From Pseudomonas aestuarii (lineage in GTDB: Bacteria > Pseudomonadota > Gammaproteobacteria > Pseudomonadales > Pseudomonadaceae), in the NCBI RefSeq assembly GCF_027988105.1, contig NZ_JAQJZJ010000008.1, positions 214,511 to 278,510 of the forward strand: a DNA stretch of 64,000 nt. Reading direction: 5' to 3'. The notes below the pieces were generated by a model that was not told the DNA's origin, searched no databases, and saw only the letters and a list, made by a program, of their open reading frames with translations. The position numbers were made by a program, and so were the translations under genes. Of this stretch, positions 16,388-27,391 are shown one piece after another. Each line of letters begins with the position of its first letter. The stretch's first letter is position 1.

Positions 16388-18021
16388 GCCGCCATCCCGC
16401 TCATCCAGGCCTGCTGGTCGATTTCGATCAGGGTCGGCAACGGCGACTCGCTCGCCTGGCGCAAGGCCGCGCGCAACGCCTCAGCATCATTCGCCCGTTC
16501 CGCCTCGCAGCCTAGCGCCTTGGCCGCGGCGACAAAGTCCGGGGTGAAGATATCCACGCCCACCGGCTCGATGTCGCGGTTGACCATGTACCTCTTGATC
16601 TCCTCGTAACCCTGGTTATTCCACAGCAGGACGATGATCGGCGCGCGCGCCTCCACCGCACTGGCCAGTTCGGCCAGGGTGAACTGCAGCCCGCCGTCGC
16701 CGATCAGGCACACCACCGGGCGCCGCTGCGCGCCTTCGCGGCTGTCGCCGAGCAGCGCACCTATGGCCGCCGGCAGGGCGTAGCCGAGGGTGCCGTAGCC
16801 GGTCGAGGAGTTGAACCAACGCCGCGGCTGCTCCAGGTTCAGGGTCAGGTTGCCGCTGTACACCGGCTGGGTCGAGTCACCGACCAACACGGCATCCGGC
16901 AGCACCTCCAGCACCGTCTGCAGGAAGCTGGTCTGCCCGCGCATAGGCGCATCCCAGGAGGCCTCGAGGGTCTCGCGCAGGCGCGTGGCGCGGGCACTGC
17001 CCCAGTCGGTACGACGCGGGGCCAAGGCCTGTGCGCCGAGCGCCGCATGCAAGGCCGCCAGCGCCAGCGCGGAGTCAGCGACCAGCGCCAGCGTCGGCGG
17101 GTAATTGCGCACGGCCTGGTCCGGGTCGATGTCGATGCGCAGCAGCGCGCCGGGAATCTCGAAGCCGCCGGCGAAGGTCACGTCATAATCGGTTTCGCCC
17201 AATTCGGTACCGACCGCCAGCACCACATCGGCCTCGGCCACCAGTTCGCGGGTGGCCAGGGTCGACTGGGTCGAACCGATCAACAGCGGATGGCGCGAGG
17301 GCAACAGGCCCTTGGCATTGATGGTCAGCGCCACCGGCGCCTGCAGCTGCTCGGCCAGGCGGGTTAGCGCCGGCGCCGCGTCTATCGCGCCGCCGCCGGC
17401 GAGGATCAGTGGGCGCTGGGCACCAGCCAGCAGGCGGGCCATCTGTGCGATGGCAACCGGGCTGGCGCCGGGCCGGGCCAGTTCGATCGGCTGACTGCCC
17501 AGCAGCTCGTCGGCCTCCTCGACCAGCACGTCAAGTGGAATCTCGATATGCACCGGCCGCGGCCGCGCCGCCTGGAACACGGCAAAGGCCCGCGCCAGCA
17601 CGGCCGGCAGCTCGGCGGCCGACAGCAGGGTGTGGGAGAAGGCGGAGAAACCGGCGACCAGATTGCTCTGCGCCGGCAGCTCGTGCAGCTTGCCGCGCCC
17701 ACCGCCGAGCTGGCTGCGCGCCTGCACGCTGGAGATCACCAGCATCGGGATCGAATCGGCATAGGCCTGGGCCATGGCCGTGGCGATATTGGTCATGCCC
17801 GGGCCGGTGATGATGAAACACACCCCCGGCTTGCCGCTGGTGCGCGCATAGCCATCGGCCATGAAACCGGCGCCCTGTTCGTGCCGCGGCGTGACATGCT
17901 CGATCGGCGAACGGGCCAGCCCGCGGTACAACTCGACGGTATGCACGCCGGGGATGCCGAATACCCGCTCGACACCATAGCCTTCGAGCAACTTCACCAA
18001 TACTTCGCCGCATGTCGCCAT
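16381..18021 (-). CDS. Thiamine diphosphate-dependent 2-oxo acid decarboxylase, AruI-like
   Basis: 546 residues with three ThDP-enzyme domains. The cofactor-activating Glu48 is in TPRHEQGAGFMADGYAR. The central Rossmann-like domain lies at about 190-330. The ThDP/Mg motif is GDGGLQF, followed about 25 residues later by WNNQGY. It belongs to the acetolactate-synthase superfamily, but the N-terminal FGIPGVHTVELYRGL region resembles 5-guanidino-2-oxopentanoate decarboxylase (AruI) of the arginine transaminase pathway. No small regulatory subunit gene is present, which argues against true acetolactate synthase. No transaminase lies nearby, so the substrate remains inferred. Confidence 0.78.
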   Translation of the reverse strand: MATCGEVLVKLLEGYGVERVFGIPGVHTVELYRGLARSPIEHVTPRHEQGAGFMADGYARTSGKPGVCFIITGPGMTNIATAMAQAYADSIPMLVISSVQARSQLGGGRGKLHELPAQSNLVAGFSAFSHTLLSAAELPAVLARAFAVFQAARPRPVHIEIPLDVLVEEADELLGSQPIELARPGASPVAIAQMARLLAGAQRPLILAGGGAIDAAPALTRLAEQLQAPVALTINAKGLLPSRHPLLIGSTQSTLATRELVAEADVVLAVGTELGETDYDVTFAGGFEIPGALLRIDIDPDQAVRNYPPTLALVADSALALAALHAALGAQALAPRRTDWGSARATRLRETLEASWDAPMRGQTSFLQTVLEVLPDAVLVGDSTQPVYSGNLTLNLEQPRRWFNSSTGYGTLGYALPAAIGALLGDSREGAQRRPVVCLIGDGGLQFTLAELASAVEARAPIIVLLWNNQGYEEIKRYMVNRDIEPVGVDIFTPDFVAAAKALGCEAERANDAEALRAALRQASESPLPTLIEIDQQAWMSGMAAC

Positions 18022-18170
18022 GTTCTTTTCTCCTGTTCAGTAGCTGAGGCCTTCTGCATTCGCCGCATTGCGCGCCCGAGGATTCAGCGGGCCGTGTGGA
18101 TGCGTCGCAGATGCGCGAAAAGTGCAGGCAAGCTGCAATTTGACCCCCTGCCCAACCACCGGACAATGCA

Positions 18171-18191
18171 AAAATAGTCATACTAGGCATG
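18171..18191. promoter_or_regulatory. Putative LysR operator in divergent promoter region
   Basis: AAAATAGTCATACTAGGCATG contains a small dyad (TAGT-CAT-ACTA) and repeats the motif at 14853-14873. It lies 25 bases before the lysR ATG and 150 bases before the decarboxylase start, where an autoregulatory site of a divergent LysR gene is expected. Confidence 0.45.
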
Positions 18192-18215
18192 TCCTCACTG
18201 CATAGCTGAGTCTCC

Positions 18216-19115
18216 ATGAAACGGCTTCCACCTCTGCCTGCGCTGCATACCTTCGTGGTCACCGCCCAGTGCTGCAACTTCACCCGTGCAGCCGAACTGC
18301 TGCACATCACCCAGGGCGCGGTAAGCCGGCAGATCGCCGGTCTGGAGAGTCACCTGGGCTACCCGTTGTTCCAGCGCCAGGCGCGCGGCCTCAGCCTGAC
18401 CGCCCAGGGTCGTGAGCTGTTTCCGCAGATCCAGCAGGCATTCGGCCTGATCGGCGAGGCGGTCGAACGAGTGGGCGCGCGGCGCGAGGCGCTACGGTTG
18501 AAGGCGCCGACCTGCGTAATGCGCTGGTTGCTGCCGCGCCTGATGCACTGGCAGGCCGAACGCCCGGACGTGCCCGTCGAGCTGACGACCACCGTGCAGC
18601 ACTCGGTGGACTTTCGCAGCGAGGAGTTCGATGCCGCCGTGGTGTTCGGCAATCAACCCGACCCCGGCCTGGTGGCGCACCACCTGTTCGACGAGCTGCT
18701 GACCCCGGTCTGCGCGCAGCAACTGCTCAGCGGCCCGCAACCGCTCAGCCAGCCGGCCGATCTGGAGCGCTACACCCTGCTGCACCCCACGCGCGACCAG
18801 CGCGACTGGGAAGCCTGGCTGAAAGCCGCCGGCAGCACGGTCAAAAGCATCGGCAAGGGTCAGCATTTCGACACCCTGGATCTGGCCATGACGGTGGCCT
18901 CGCAGGGCCTGGGCGTGGCCATCGGCGACTGGTCGCTGATCGGCGAAGACCTGGAAGCCGGGCGCCTGGCCACCCCCTTCGAGCTGAAGGTGCGCACCGG
19001 CGACGCCTACTTCCTGGTCTACCCCGAGCGCCCGCAACCCTCTACCCAGCTAGCCGAACTGGTCGACTGGCTGCTGCTACAGGCCGCGGCGCGCAACGCT
19101 CGGGCATCGACCTGA
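18216..19115 (+). CDS. LysR-family transcriptional regulator (GcvA group)
   Basis: 299 residues. The N-terminal winged helix-turn-helix (about 5-62) includes FTRAAELLHITQGAVSRQIA and LESHLGYPLFQRQARG. The effector-binding domain (about 90-295) carries the GcvA-group pattern DAAVVFGN and the late GLGVAIGDWSLIGEDLEAG. It is divergent from the decarboxylase-aldehyde dehydrogenase operon, the standard place for a pathway regulator. It probably controls that operon and, through the shared motif, the importer operon (inference). Confidence 0.9.
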   Translation: MKRLPPLPALHTFVVTAQCCNFTRAAELLHITQGAVSRQIAGLESHLGYPLFQRQARGLSLTAQGRELFPQIQQAFGLIGEAVERVGARREALRLKAPTCVMRWLLPRLMHWQAERPDVPVELTTTVQHSVDFRSEEFDAAVVFGNQPDPGLVAHHLFDELLTPVCAQQLLSGPQPLSQPADLERYTLLHPTRDQRDWEAWLKAAGSTVKSIGKGQHFDTLDLAMTVASQGLGVAIGDWSLIGEDLEAGRLATPFELKVRTGDAYFLVYPERPQPSTQLAELVDWLLLQAAARNARAST

Positions 19116-19181
19116 ACCTCGAACAGAGGGGCGAACCCAGACGCAGCATGGCCAGGAGGAGCCGTTATTCGCGCGCATAGA

Positions 19182-19218
19182 AAAACCCCTGTAACCGAGT
19201 GAGAGCTACAGGGGTTTT
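19182..19218. terminator. Bidirectional intrinsic terminator
   Basis: AAAACCCCTGTA - 13-base loop - TACAGGGGTTTT. It separates the convergent lysR (+) and ssb (-) genes. Confidence 0.85.
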
Positions 19219-19254
19219 CAGTTGATGCTTTACAGAACCACTCTCAGGTATTGC

Positions 19255-19758
19255 CTAGAACGGGATGTCGTCGTCAAAACTGTCGAAATCCTGCGCCGGC
19301 TTGGCCTGCTGCTGCGGGGCCGGACGCGGCGCCTGCTGCTGTTCACGCTGCGGCTCACGTTGCGGCGCCTGCTGGCGCTGCTGACGTGGCGCCGAATCGC
19401 CACCGGCGTTATCCGGACGGCCACCGAGCAGCTGCATGGTGCCCTGCATGTCGACGACGATCTCGGTGGTATAACGCTTGATGCCGTCTTTTTCCCACTC
19501 GCGAGTCTGCAGCTTGCCTTCGATATACACCTGCGAACCCTTGCGCAGGTATTCGCCGGCGATTTCAGCAACCTTGCCGAACAGCGAGACACGGTGCCAC
19601 TCGGTTTTCTCGACCTTCTGGCCGGTCTGCTTGTCGGTCCACTGCTCGCTGGTAGCGAGGCTCAGGTTGGTCACGGCGTTGCCGCTGGGCAGATAACGCG
19701 TTTCCGGATCCTGTCCGCAGGTACCGACCAGAATGACTTTGTTAACCCCACGGGCCAT
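19255..19758 (-). CDS. ssb: Single-stranded DNA-binding protein
   Basis: 167 residues. The OB fold (about 1-110) begins MARGVNKVILVGTCGQDPE and includes WHRVSLFGKVAEIA and GSQVYIEGKLQTREW. A Gln/Pro/Arg-rich linker follows (about 118-155). The acidic tip DDDIPF is the docking peptide for replication and repair partners. It coats single-stranded DNA during replication, recombination and repair. The start is 18 bases after the MFS stop, so the two are probably cotranscribed; this ssb-MFS-uvrA neighbourhood is conserved in Pseudomonas. Confidence 0.97.
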   Translation of the reverse strand: MARGVNKVILVGTCGQDPETRYLPSGNAVTNLSLATSEQWTDKQTGQKVEKTEWHRVSLFGKVAEIAGEYLRKGSQVYIEGKLQTREWEKDGIKRYTTEIVVDMQGTMQLLGGRPDNAGGDSAPRQQRQQAPQREPQREQQQAPRPAPQQQAKPAQDFDSFDDDIPF

Positions 19759-19776
19759 AACGTTCTCCTATAGCTG

Positions 19777-21165
19777 TCAGCATGTCGCCGGCGCCGCTTC
19801 GATCAGGCGCTCGAGGGACATGCGATCCAATTGTTGGGTATCCACTTTGATATAGATGGCCGCTTCATCACGCACCACCACAGCATCCGCCACTCCGGGC
19901 AGTGCCTGTAAACGCTCGGCCAACCCCACTTCGTGCAATGCCGCGGCTGAAAGCGGCAAGCGCAGACTGGTGACATAAGGCGGTTCGCGCATAGTAACAG
20001 CAAAGACTAGCCAGAGCAGAGCCATGGCGGCGCAACCGAGGAACACCCCCGACAGGCTGTAATGCTGGAACAGCCAACCGCCGAGAATACCGCCCAGCGC
20101 CGCGCCGAGAAACTGACTGGTCGAGTACACCCCCATCGCCGTGCCTTTGCCGCCGGCAGGCGCAACCTTGCTGATCAGTGACGGCAGCGAAGCCTCGAGC
20201 AGATTGAACGCGGTGAAAAACACCACGGTGCCGAGTACCAGGGCACGCAGGCTGTTGCCGAACAGCCAGAAGTACAGTTCACAGGCCAGCAGCACGGCCA
20301 CCGCGCCGAGCAGCACGCGCTTCATGTGGCGCTTTTTCTCGGCATAGATGATGAACGGCAGCATGCCGAAAAATCCGACCAGCAGCGCGGTCAGGTAGAC
20401 CCACCAGTGCTCTTCCTTGGGCAGCCCGCCCTGCTCCACCAGCGCCAGTGGCAGGGCGATGAAACTGGCCATCAGAATCGCGTGCAGGGCCAGGATGCCG
20501 AAGTCCAGACGCAACAGGTCGACATGCTTCAGGGTCGGCAACAACGCCTGGCGGGCGACGCCGGACTCGCGGTGCTGCAGCGGTCCGGCAGCACGCGGCA
20601 CCACCCCGGCGACGATGACGATGCCGAGCAGAGCCATGGCTGCCGTTGCCAGGAACAAGCCGGACAAGCCAAAGGCACGGGTCAGCAGCGGGCCGACCAC
20701 CATGGCCACGGCGAAGGACAGACCGATGCTCATGCCGATCATGGCCATGGCCTTGGTGCGGTGCTGTTCGCGGGTCAGATCGGAGAGCAGCGCCATCACC
20801 GCAGCGGATATCGCCCCGCCGCCCTGCAGCACTCTGCCGGCGATCACGCCCCAGATCGAGTCGGCATTGGCTGCCAGCAGACTGCCGGCGGCGAAAATCA
20901 GCAACCCGGCATAGATCACCGGACGCCGGCCAATCCGGTCGGAGAGCATGCCCAAGGGTATCTGCAGGAATGCCTGGGTCAGGCCATAGGCGCCAATGGC
21001 CAGGCCAATCAATGCCGGCGTACTGCCACGCAACTCCATGCCGTAGGTCGCCAATACCGGCAGAACCATGAACATGCCAAGCATGCGGAAGGCAAATACC
21101 AGGGCCAGCCCAGCGGCAGCACGGGTTTCACCGCCACTCATGCGCTCGCTGTAGGGATCGTGCAT
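19777..21165 (-). CDS. Major facilitator superfamily transporter (drug-efflux type)
   Basis: 462 residues, 12 predicted membrane helices. The MFS motif A loop is PLGMLSDRIGRRPVIYAG between helices 2 and 3. A C-terminal extension of about 60 residues after the last helix (from LPLSAAALHEVGLAERLQ on) forms a small cytoplasmic domain resembling a ferredoxin-like fold. This gene stands at the position of PA4233 in P. aeruginosa. The ATG at 21165 was chosen since the much longer frame runs through the divergent uvrA promoter region. Substrate unknown. Confidence 0.88.
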   Translation of the reverse strand: MHDPYSERMSGGETRAAAGLALVFAFRMLGMFMVLPVLATYGMELRGSTPALIGLAIGAYGLTQAFLQIPLGMLSDRIGRRPVIYAGLLIFAAGSLLAANADSIWGVIAGRVLQGGGAISAAVMALLSDLTREQHRTKAMAMIGMSIGLSFAVAMVVGPLLTRAFGLSGLFLATAAMALLGIVIVAGVVPRAAGPLQHRESGVARQALLPTLKHVDLLRLDFGILALHAILMASFIALPLALVEQGGLPKEEHWWVYLTALLVGFFGMLPFIIYAEKKRHMKRVLLGAVAVLLACELYFWLFGNSLRALVLGTVVFFTAFNLLEASLPSLISKVAPAGGKGTAMGVYSTSQFLGAALGGILGGWLFQHYSLSGVFLGCAAMALLWLVFAVTMREPPYVTSLRLPLSAAALHEVGLAERLQALPGVADAVVVRDEAAIYIKVDTQQLDRMSLERLIEAAPATC

Positions 21166-21528
21166 GGAAAACGCCTTGATGAAATAGGCGGCGATTATAA
21201 GGGCTGTTGACGCTTCGCGGCGAGCCGCGTTGCTGTGGCAAATGGCACCAGGCAAGGCCACGCCCGGCGGACGTGTGGCATTCACCCCAGCCATGACGAT
21301 CACGCAGGACGCCGGGCATGCTGCTCCTTTGCCAAGTGCGGCAACCCCTATGCTGCCATTTGCCGCGCAACCTGGCGGCCCCAGCCGAATGGACCTGCGT
21401 CGCGGCCGCCCCAAAGCGTCAACAGCCCTCGGCATTGCGCGACGCGGCGCAGCCGTCACGCTTTGCCGCACTGCGTCACAGGGCCGTATACTCACTGGTT
21501 TTCCGCCCGCCATGCGAGGCCGCTGTTT
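21166..21528. promoter_or_regulatory. Divergent MFS/uvrA promoter region
   Basis: 363 bases without a gene. For uvrA, TTGCCG (21463-21468) and TATACT (21487-21492) are 18 bases apart. For the MFS-ssb transcript, a perfect minus-strand TATAAT lies at 21194-21199, with no good -35. I see no convincing LexA box. Confidence 0.5.
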
Positions 21529-24393
<2,865 letters not shown>

Positions 24394-24446
24394 GCCGGGA
24401 CGTAACCATAGAGGAACAGTGCTGCCGTAGCGCTGGTAACTAACGC

Positions 24447-24911
24447 CTACATCTGCGCCTGCAGGTAATTCTGCAGGCCCAGCTTGTCGATCAAGCCCAA
24501 CTGAATTTCCAGCCAGTAGGCATGATCCTCCTCGGTGTCCTTGAGCTGGGCCAGGAGGATGTCGCGGGTCTGATAATCCTGGTGCCGCTCACACAGCTCG
24601 ATGCCTTTGCTCAAGGCCGCGCGCACCTGGTATTCCAGAGCCAGGTCGAGCTTGAGCATCTCCGGCACCGCCTGGCCAAACATGAAGGGATCCGGGGTCA
24701 TATCCGGCGTGCCTTCGAGAAACAAAATCCGCTTCAACAACGCATCGGCGTGCTGAGTCTCTTCTTCCATTTCATGGTTGATGCGCTCGTAGAGCTTGCT
24801 GAAGCCCCAATCGTCGTACAGGCGTGAGTGCACGAAATACTGATCGCGCGCCGCCAGCTCGCCTTTGAGCAGCATTTTCAAATAATCGATGACTTCGATG
24901 TGGCCCTGCAT
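24447..24911 (-). CDS. ftnA: Bacterioferritin homologue lacking the heme ligand (FtnA-like)
   Basis: 154 residues, four-helix ferritin fold. Ferroxidase ligands are present: Glu18 (GELAARDQYF), Glu51 and His54 (EEETQHAD), Glu93, Glu127 and His130 (DTEEDHAYW). Position 52, which is the heme-coordinating methionine in true bacterioferritin, is threonine here. P. aeruginosa PA4235, first called BfrA, has the same replacement and was shown to be a ferritin without heme binding. It stores iron in a 24-mer. It lies next to katG, a pairing of iron storage and peroxide defence. Confidence 0.93.
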   Translation of the reverse strand: MQGHIEVIDYLKMLLKGELAARDQYFVHSRLYDDWGFSKLYERINHEMEEETQHADALLKRILFLEGTPDMTPDPFMFGQAVPEMLKLDLALEYQVRAALSKGIELCERHQDYQTRDILLAQLKDTEEDHAYWLEIQLGLIDKLGLQNYLQAQM

Positions 24912-24987
24912 GTCTGGGATCCTTGCTGCAACCGTGGAATGGCCGAATGCTCCGCTGGCCGCCCACCACGGTCAAGCGAAAAGCACG

Positions 24988-25056
24988 ACGCCTCCACGAG
25001 GGAGGCGCCGCAGGGTTGGTGAACGCAGCCGGTGGAGCGCCCTACGGCGCCCCACC
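24988..25056 (-). terminator. Two hairpins between katG and the ferritin gene
   Basis: An 11-base stem with one mismatch (GGTGGAGCGCC / GGCGCCCCACC, 25031-25056) follows the katG stop at 10 bases. A second (CGCCTCC / GGAGGCG, about 24989-25007) is followed on the minus strand by a T-rich run. Together they probably end katG transcription. Confidence 0.55.
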
Positions 25057-25065
25057 GACAACAGC

Positions 25066-27216
25066 TCAAGCGAGGTCGAAGCGGTCCAGATTCATCACCT
25101 TGGTCCAGGCAGCGACGAAGTCCTTGACCAGCTTTTCCTTGCCGTCGGTGCTGGCGTAGACCTCGGCGTATGCACGCAGCACCGAGTTGGAACCGAAGAC
25201 CAGGTCGTTGCGGGTGCCGGTGTATTTCACCTTGCCGCTCTCCTGATCCTTGCCCTCGAAGGTTTCCGCCTCACCATCCACCGCCTTCCACTCGATACCC
25301 ATGTCCAGCAGGTTGACGAAGAAGTCGTTGCTCAGCACGCCGACCTGGTCGGTGAACACACCCTGCTGACTGCCGTCATGGTTGGCCCCCAGCACGCGCA
25401 GGCCACCGACCAGCGCGGTGAGTTCCGGTGCGCTCAGCGTCAGCAACTGAGCCTTGTCGACCAACATGGCCTCGGTCGGCACGCCGAGCTTGCCCATGCG
25501 GTAGTTGCGGAAGCCGTCGGCGAACGGCTCGAGCGGCTCGAAGGTCTCCACATCGGTCTGATCCTGGCGGGCGTCGACACGACCCGGCGCGAAGGGTACA
25601 TCCACACTTACTCCGGCGGCCTTGGCGGCCTGCTCCACGCCGACATTGCCGGCCAGCACTATGACGTCGGCCAGCGAGGCCTTGGCGGACGCTTTCTGGA
25701 TCTCGACCAGCTTGGGCAGGGCCTGGATGGCGCGCCGATTGACCTCCCAGTCCTTCTGCGGAGCCAGGGCCAGACGTGCACCGTTGGCACCACCGCGCTT
25801 GTCGCTACCGCGGAAGGTCGAGGCCGAGGCCCAGGCTACCGAGACCAACTCACCCACCGACAGTCCGCAGGCGGCGATCTTGGCCTTGAGCTCGGCGATA
25901 TCGGCGGCGCTCGGGTTATGGACCGGCGCCGGCAGCGGGTCCTGCCAAAGCAGATCCTCTTGCGGCACTTCCGGGCCGAGATAACGGGCCTTTGGCCCCA
26001 TATCGCGGTGGATCAGCTTGAACCAGGCGCGGGCGAAGGCATCGGCGAAGGCTTGGTGATCGTTCAGGAAGCGCTGGGAGATCTTGCCGAACTCGGGATC
26101 GAAGCGCAGGGTCAGGTCGGTGGTGAGCATGGTCGGCTTGTGGAACTTGCCCGGGATATGCGCATCCGGAATGATCTCCGGTGCATCCTTGGCCACCCAC
26201 TGCTTGGCGCCGGCCGGCGACTGGGTCAGCTCCCACTCGAAATTGAACAGGTTCTCGAAGAAGTTGTTGCTCCACTGCGTCGGGGTCTTGCTCCAGGTGA
26301 CTTCGATGCCGCTGGAGATGGTGTCCTTGCCGTGACCACTACCGAAGTCGCTGATCCAGCCCAGGCCCTGCGCTTCGATCGGCGCCGCCTCGGGCTCCGG
26401 CCCCTTGTGCGACTCCGGCGCCGCGCCATGGCATTTGCCGAAGGTATGACCGCCGGCAATCAGGGCCACGGTCTCCTCGTCATCCATGGCCATGCGCTGG
26501 AAGGTAGAGCGGATGTCCTTGGCCGCTTGCATGTAGTCACCGCTGGCGTTCGGGCCCTCCGGGTTCACATAGATCAGGCCCATGTGGGTGGCGCCGAACG
26601 GCGCGCTCAGTTCCCGGTCGCCGACGACGCGCTGCGGATCCACACCCAGCCACGCGGTCTCGGCCCCCCAGTTCACATCCAGATCAGGTTCCCACACGTC
26701 CTCACGACCGGCACCAAAGCCGAAGGTACGAAAGCCCATGGATTCGAGGGCCACGTTGCCGGCGAGGATAATCAGATCGGCCCAGGAAAGCTTCTGCCCG
26801 TACTTCTGCTTGATCGGCCAGAGCAGGCGACGTGACTTATCGATATTGACGTTGTCCGGCCAGGAGTTCAGCGGAGCGAAACGCTGCTGCCCGCGACCGC
26901 CGCCACCGCGACCGTCGGTGGTGCGGTAGGTGCCAGCGGCGTGCCAGGCCATACGGATCATCTGCGGGCCGTAGTGCCCGAAGTCGGCCGGCCACCAGTC
27001 CTGGCTGTCGGTCATCAGCTTGACCAGGTCCGCCTTGAGCGCCTGGTAGTCGAGCTTCTTGAACTCTTCGGCGTAGTTGAACTTCTCGCCCAGCGGGTTG
27101 GACTTTTCAGAGTGCTGATTGAGCAGATCCACACGCAACTGGTTCGGCCACCAATCCTTGCTGGTCGTGCCACCGCCAGCGACGTGATTGAACGGACATT
27201 TACCTTGGTTCGACAT
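25066..27216 (-). CDS. katG: Catalase-peroxidase
   Basis: 716 residues, two peroxidase-like domains. The distal heme triad Arg88-Trp91-His92 is in MIRMAWHAAGTYR. The tyrosine (LIYVNPEGPNAS) and methionine (QRMAMDDEE) of the Met-Tyr-Trp adduct are both present, so catalase activity is expected. The proximal histidine is in ALIAGGHTFGKCHGA. The enzyme removes hydrogen peroxide. The ATG at 27216 has AGGAGAG upstream; the ORF extends 35 residues further without homology. At this position P. aeruginosa carries the unrelated monofunctional katA. Confidence 0.97.
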   Translation of the reverse strand: MSNQGKCPFNHVAGGGTTSKDWWPNQLRVDLLNQHSEKSNPLGEKFNYAEEFKKLDYQALKADLVKLMTDSQDWWPADFGHYGPQMIRMAWHAAGTYRTTDGRGGGGRGQQRFAPLNSWPDNVNIDKSRRLLWPIKQKYGQKLSWADLIILAGNVALESMGFRTFGFGAGREDVWEPDLDVNWGAETAWLGVDPQRVVGDRELSAPFGATHMGLIYVNPEGPNASGDYMQAAKDIRSTFQRMAMDDEETVALIAGGHTFGKCHGAAPESHKGPEPEAAPIEAQGLGWISDFGSGHGKDTISSGIEVTWSKTPTQWSNNFFENLFNFEWELTQSPAGAKQWVAKDAPEIIPDAHIPGKFHKPTMLTTDLTLRFDPEFGKISQRFLNDHQAFADAFARAWFKLIHRDMGPKARYLGPEVPQEDLLWQDPLPAPVHNPSAADIAELKAKIAACGLSVGELVSVAWASASTFRGSDKRGGANGARLALAPQKDWEVNRRAIQALPKLVEIQKASAKASLADVIVLAGNVGVEQAAKAAGVSVDVPFAPGRVDARQDQTDVETFEPLEPFADGFRNYRMGKLGVPTEAMLVDKAQLLTLSAPELTALVGGLRVLGANHDGSQQGVFTDQVGVLSNDFFVNLLDMGIEWKAVDGEAETFEGKDQESGKVKYTGTRNDLVFGSNSVLRAYAEVYASTDGKEKLVKDFVAAWTKVMNLDRFDLA

Positions 27217-27355
27217 TGTTCTCTCCTTTCTCCTGAGCGGGTCGGACCCATCGACTGCGGCCGACAATGGAACAAGCCTAGACCCGCTTGAGCAAGGGAA
27301 CCAATTTATGAAGCGTAACAACTCGATAGTTATATTCTTTCATCTCATCCGCACA

Positions 27356-27379
27356 AAAACGGGCCAACAGGCCCGTTTT
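27356..27379. terminator. Intrinsic terminator of the antiporter gene
   Basis: AAAACGGGCC - AACA - GGCCCGTTTT, symmetrical with A and T tracts. It lies 13 bases after the NhaC stop and upstream of katG, isolating the two same-strand genes. Confidence 0.9.
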
Positions 27380-27391
27380 ACCTAGGCCCCT

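Noticed and set aside
16381..18021. Annotation as acetolactate synthase large subunit
   Set aside because: No small regulatory subunit gene follows, the gene overlaps an aldehyde dehydrogenase gene, and its N-terminal region resembles 2-oxo acid decarboxylases of the AruI type.
21478..21500. Possible LexA box before uvrA
   Set aside because: CCGTATACTCACTGGT keeps only part of the CTGTAT-N4-ATACAG dyad; the right half does not match.
27217..27355. Possible OxyR site upstream of katG
   Set aside because: An ATAACTATCG stretch is present, but the ATAG-N7-CTAT tetranucleotide series at regular spacing is not.
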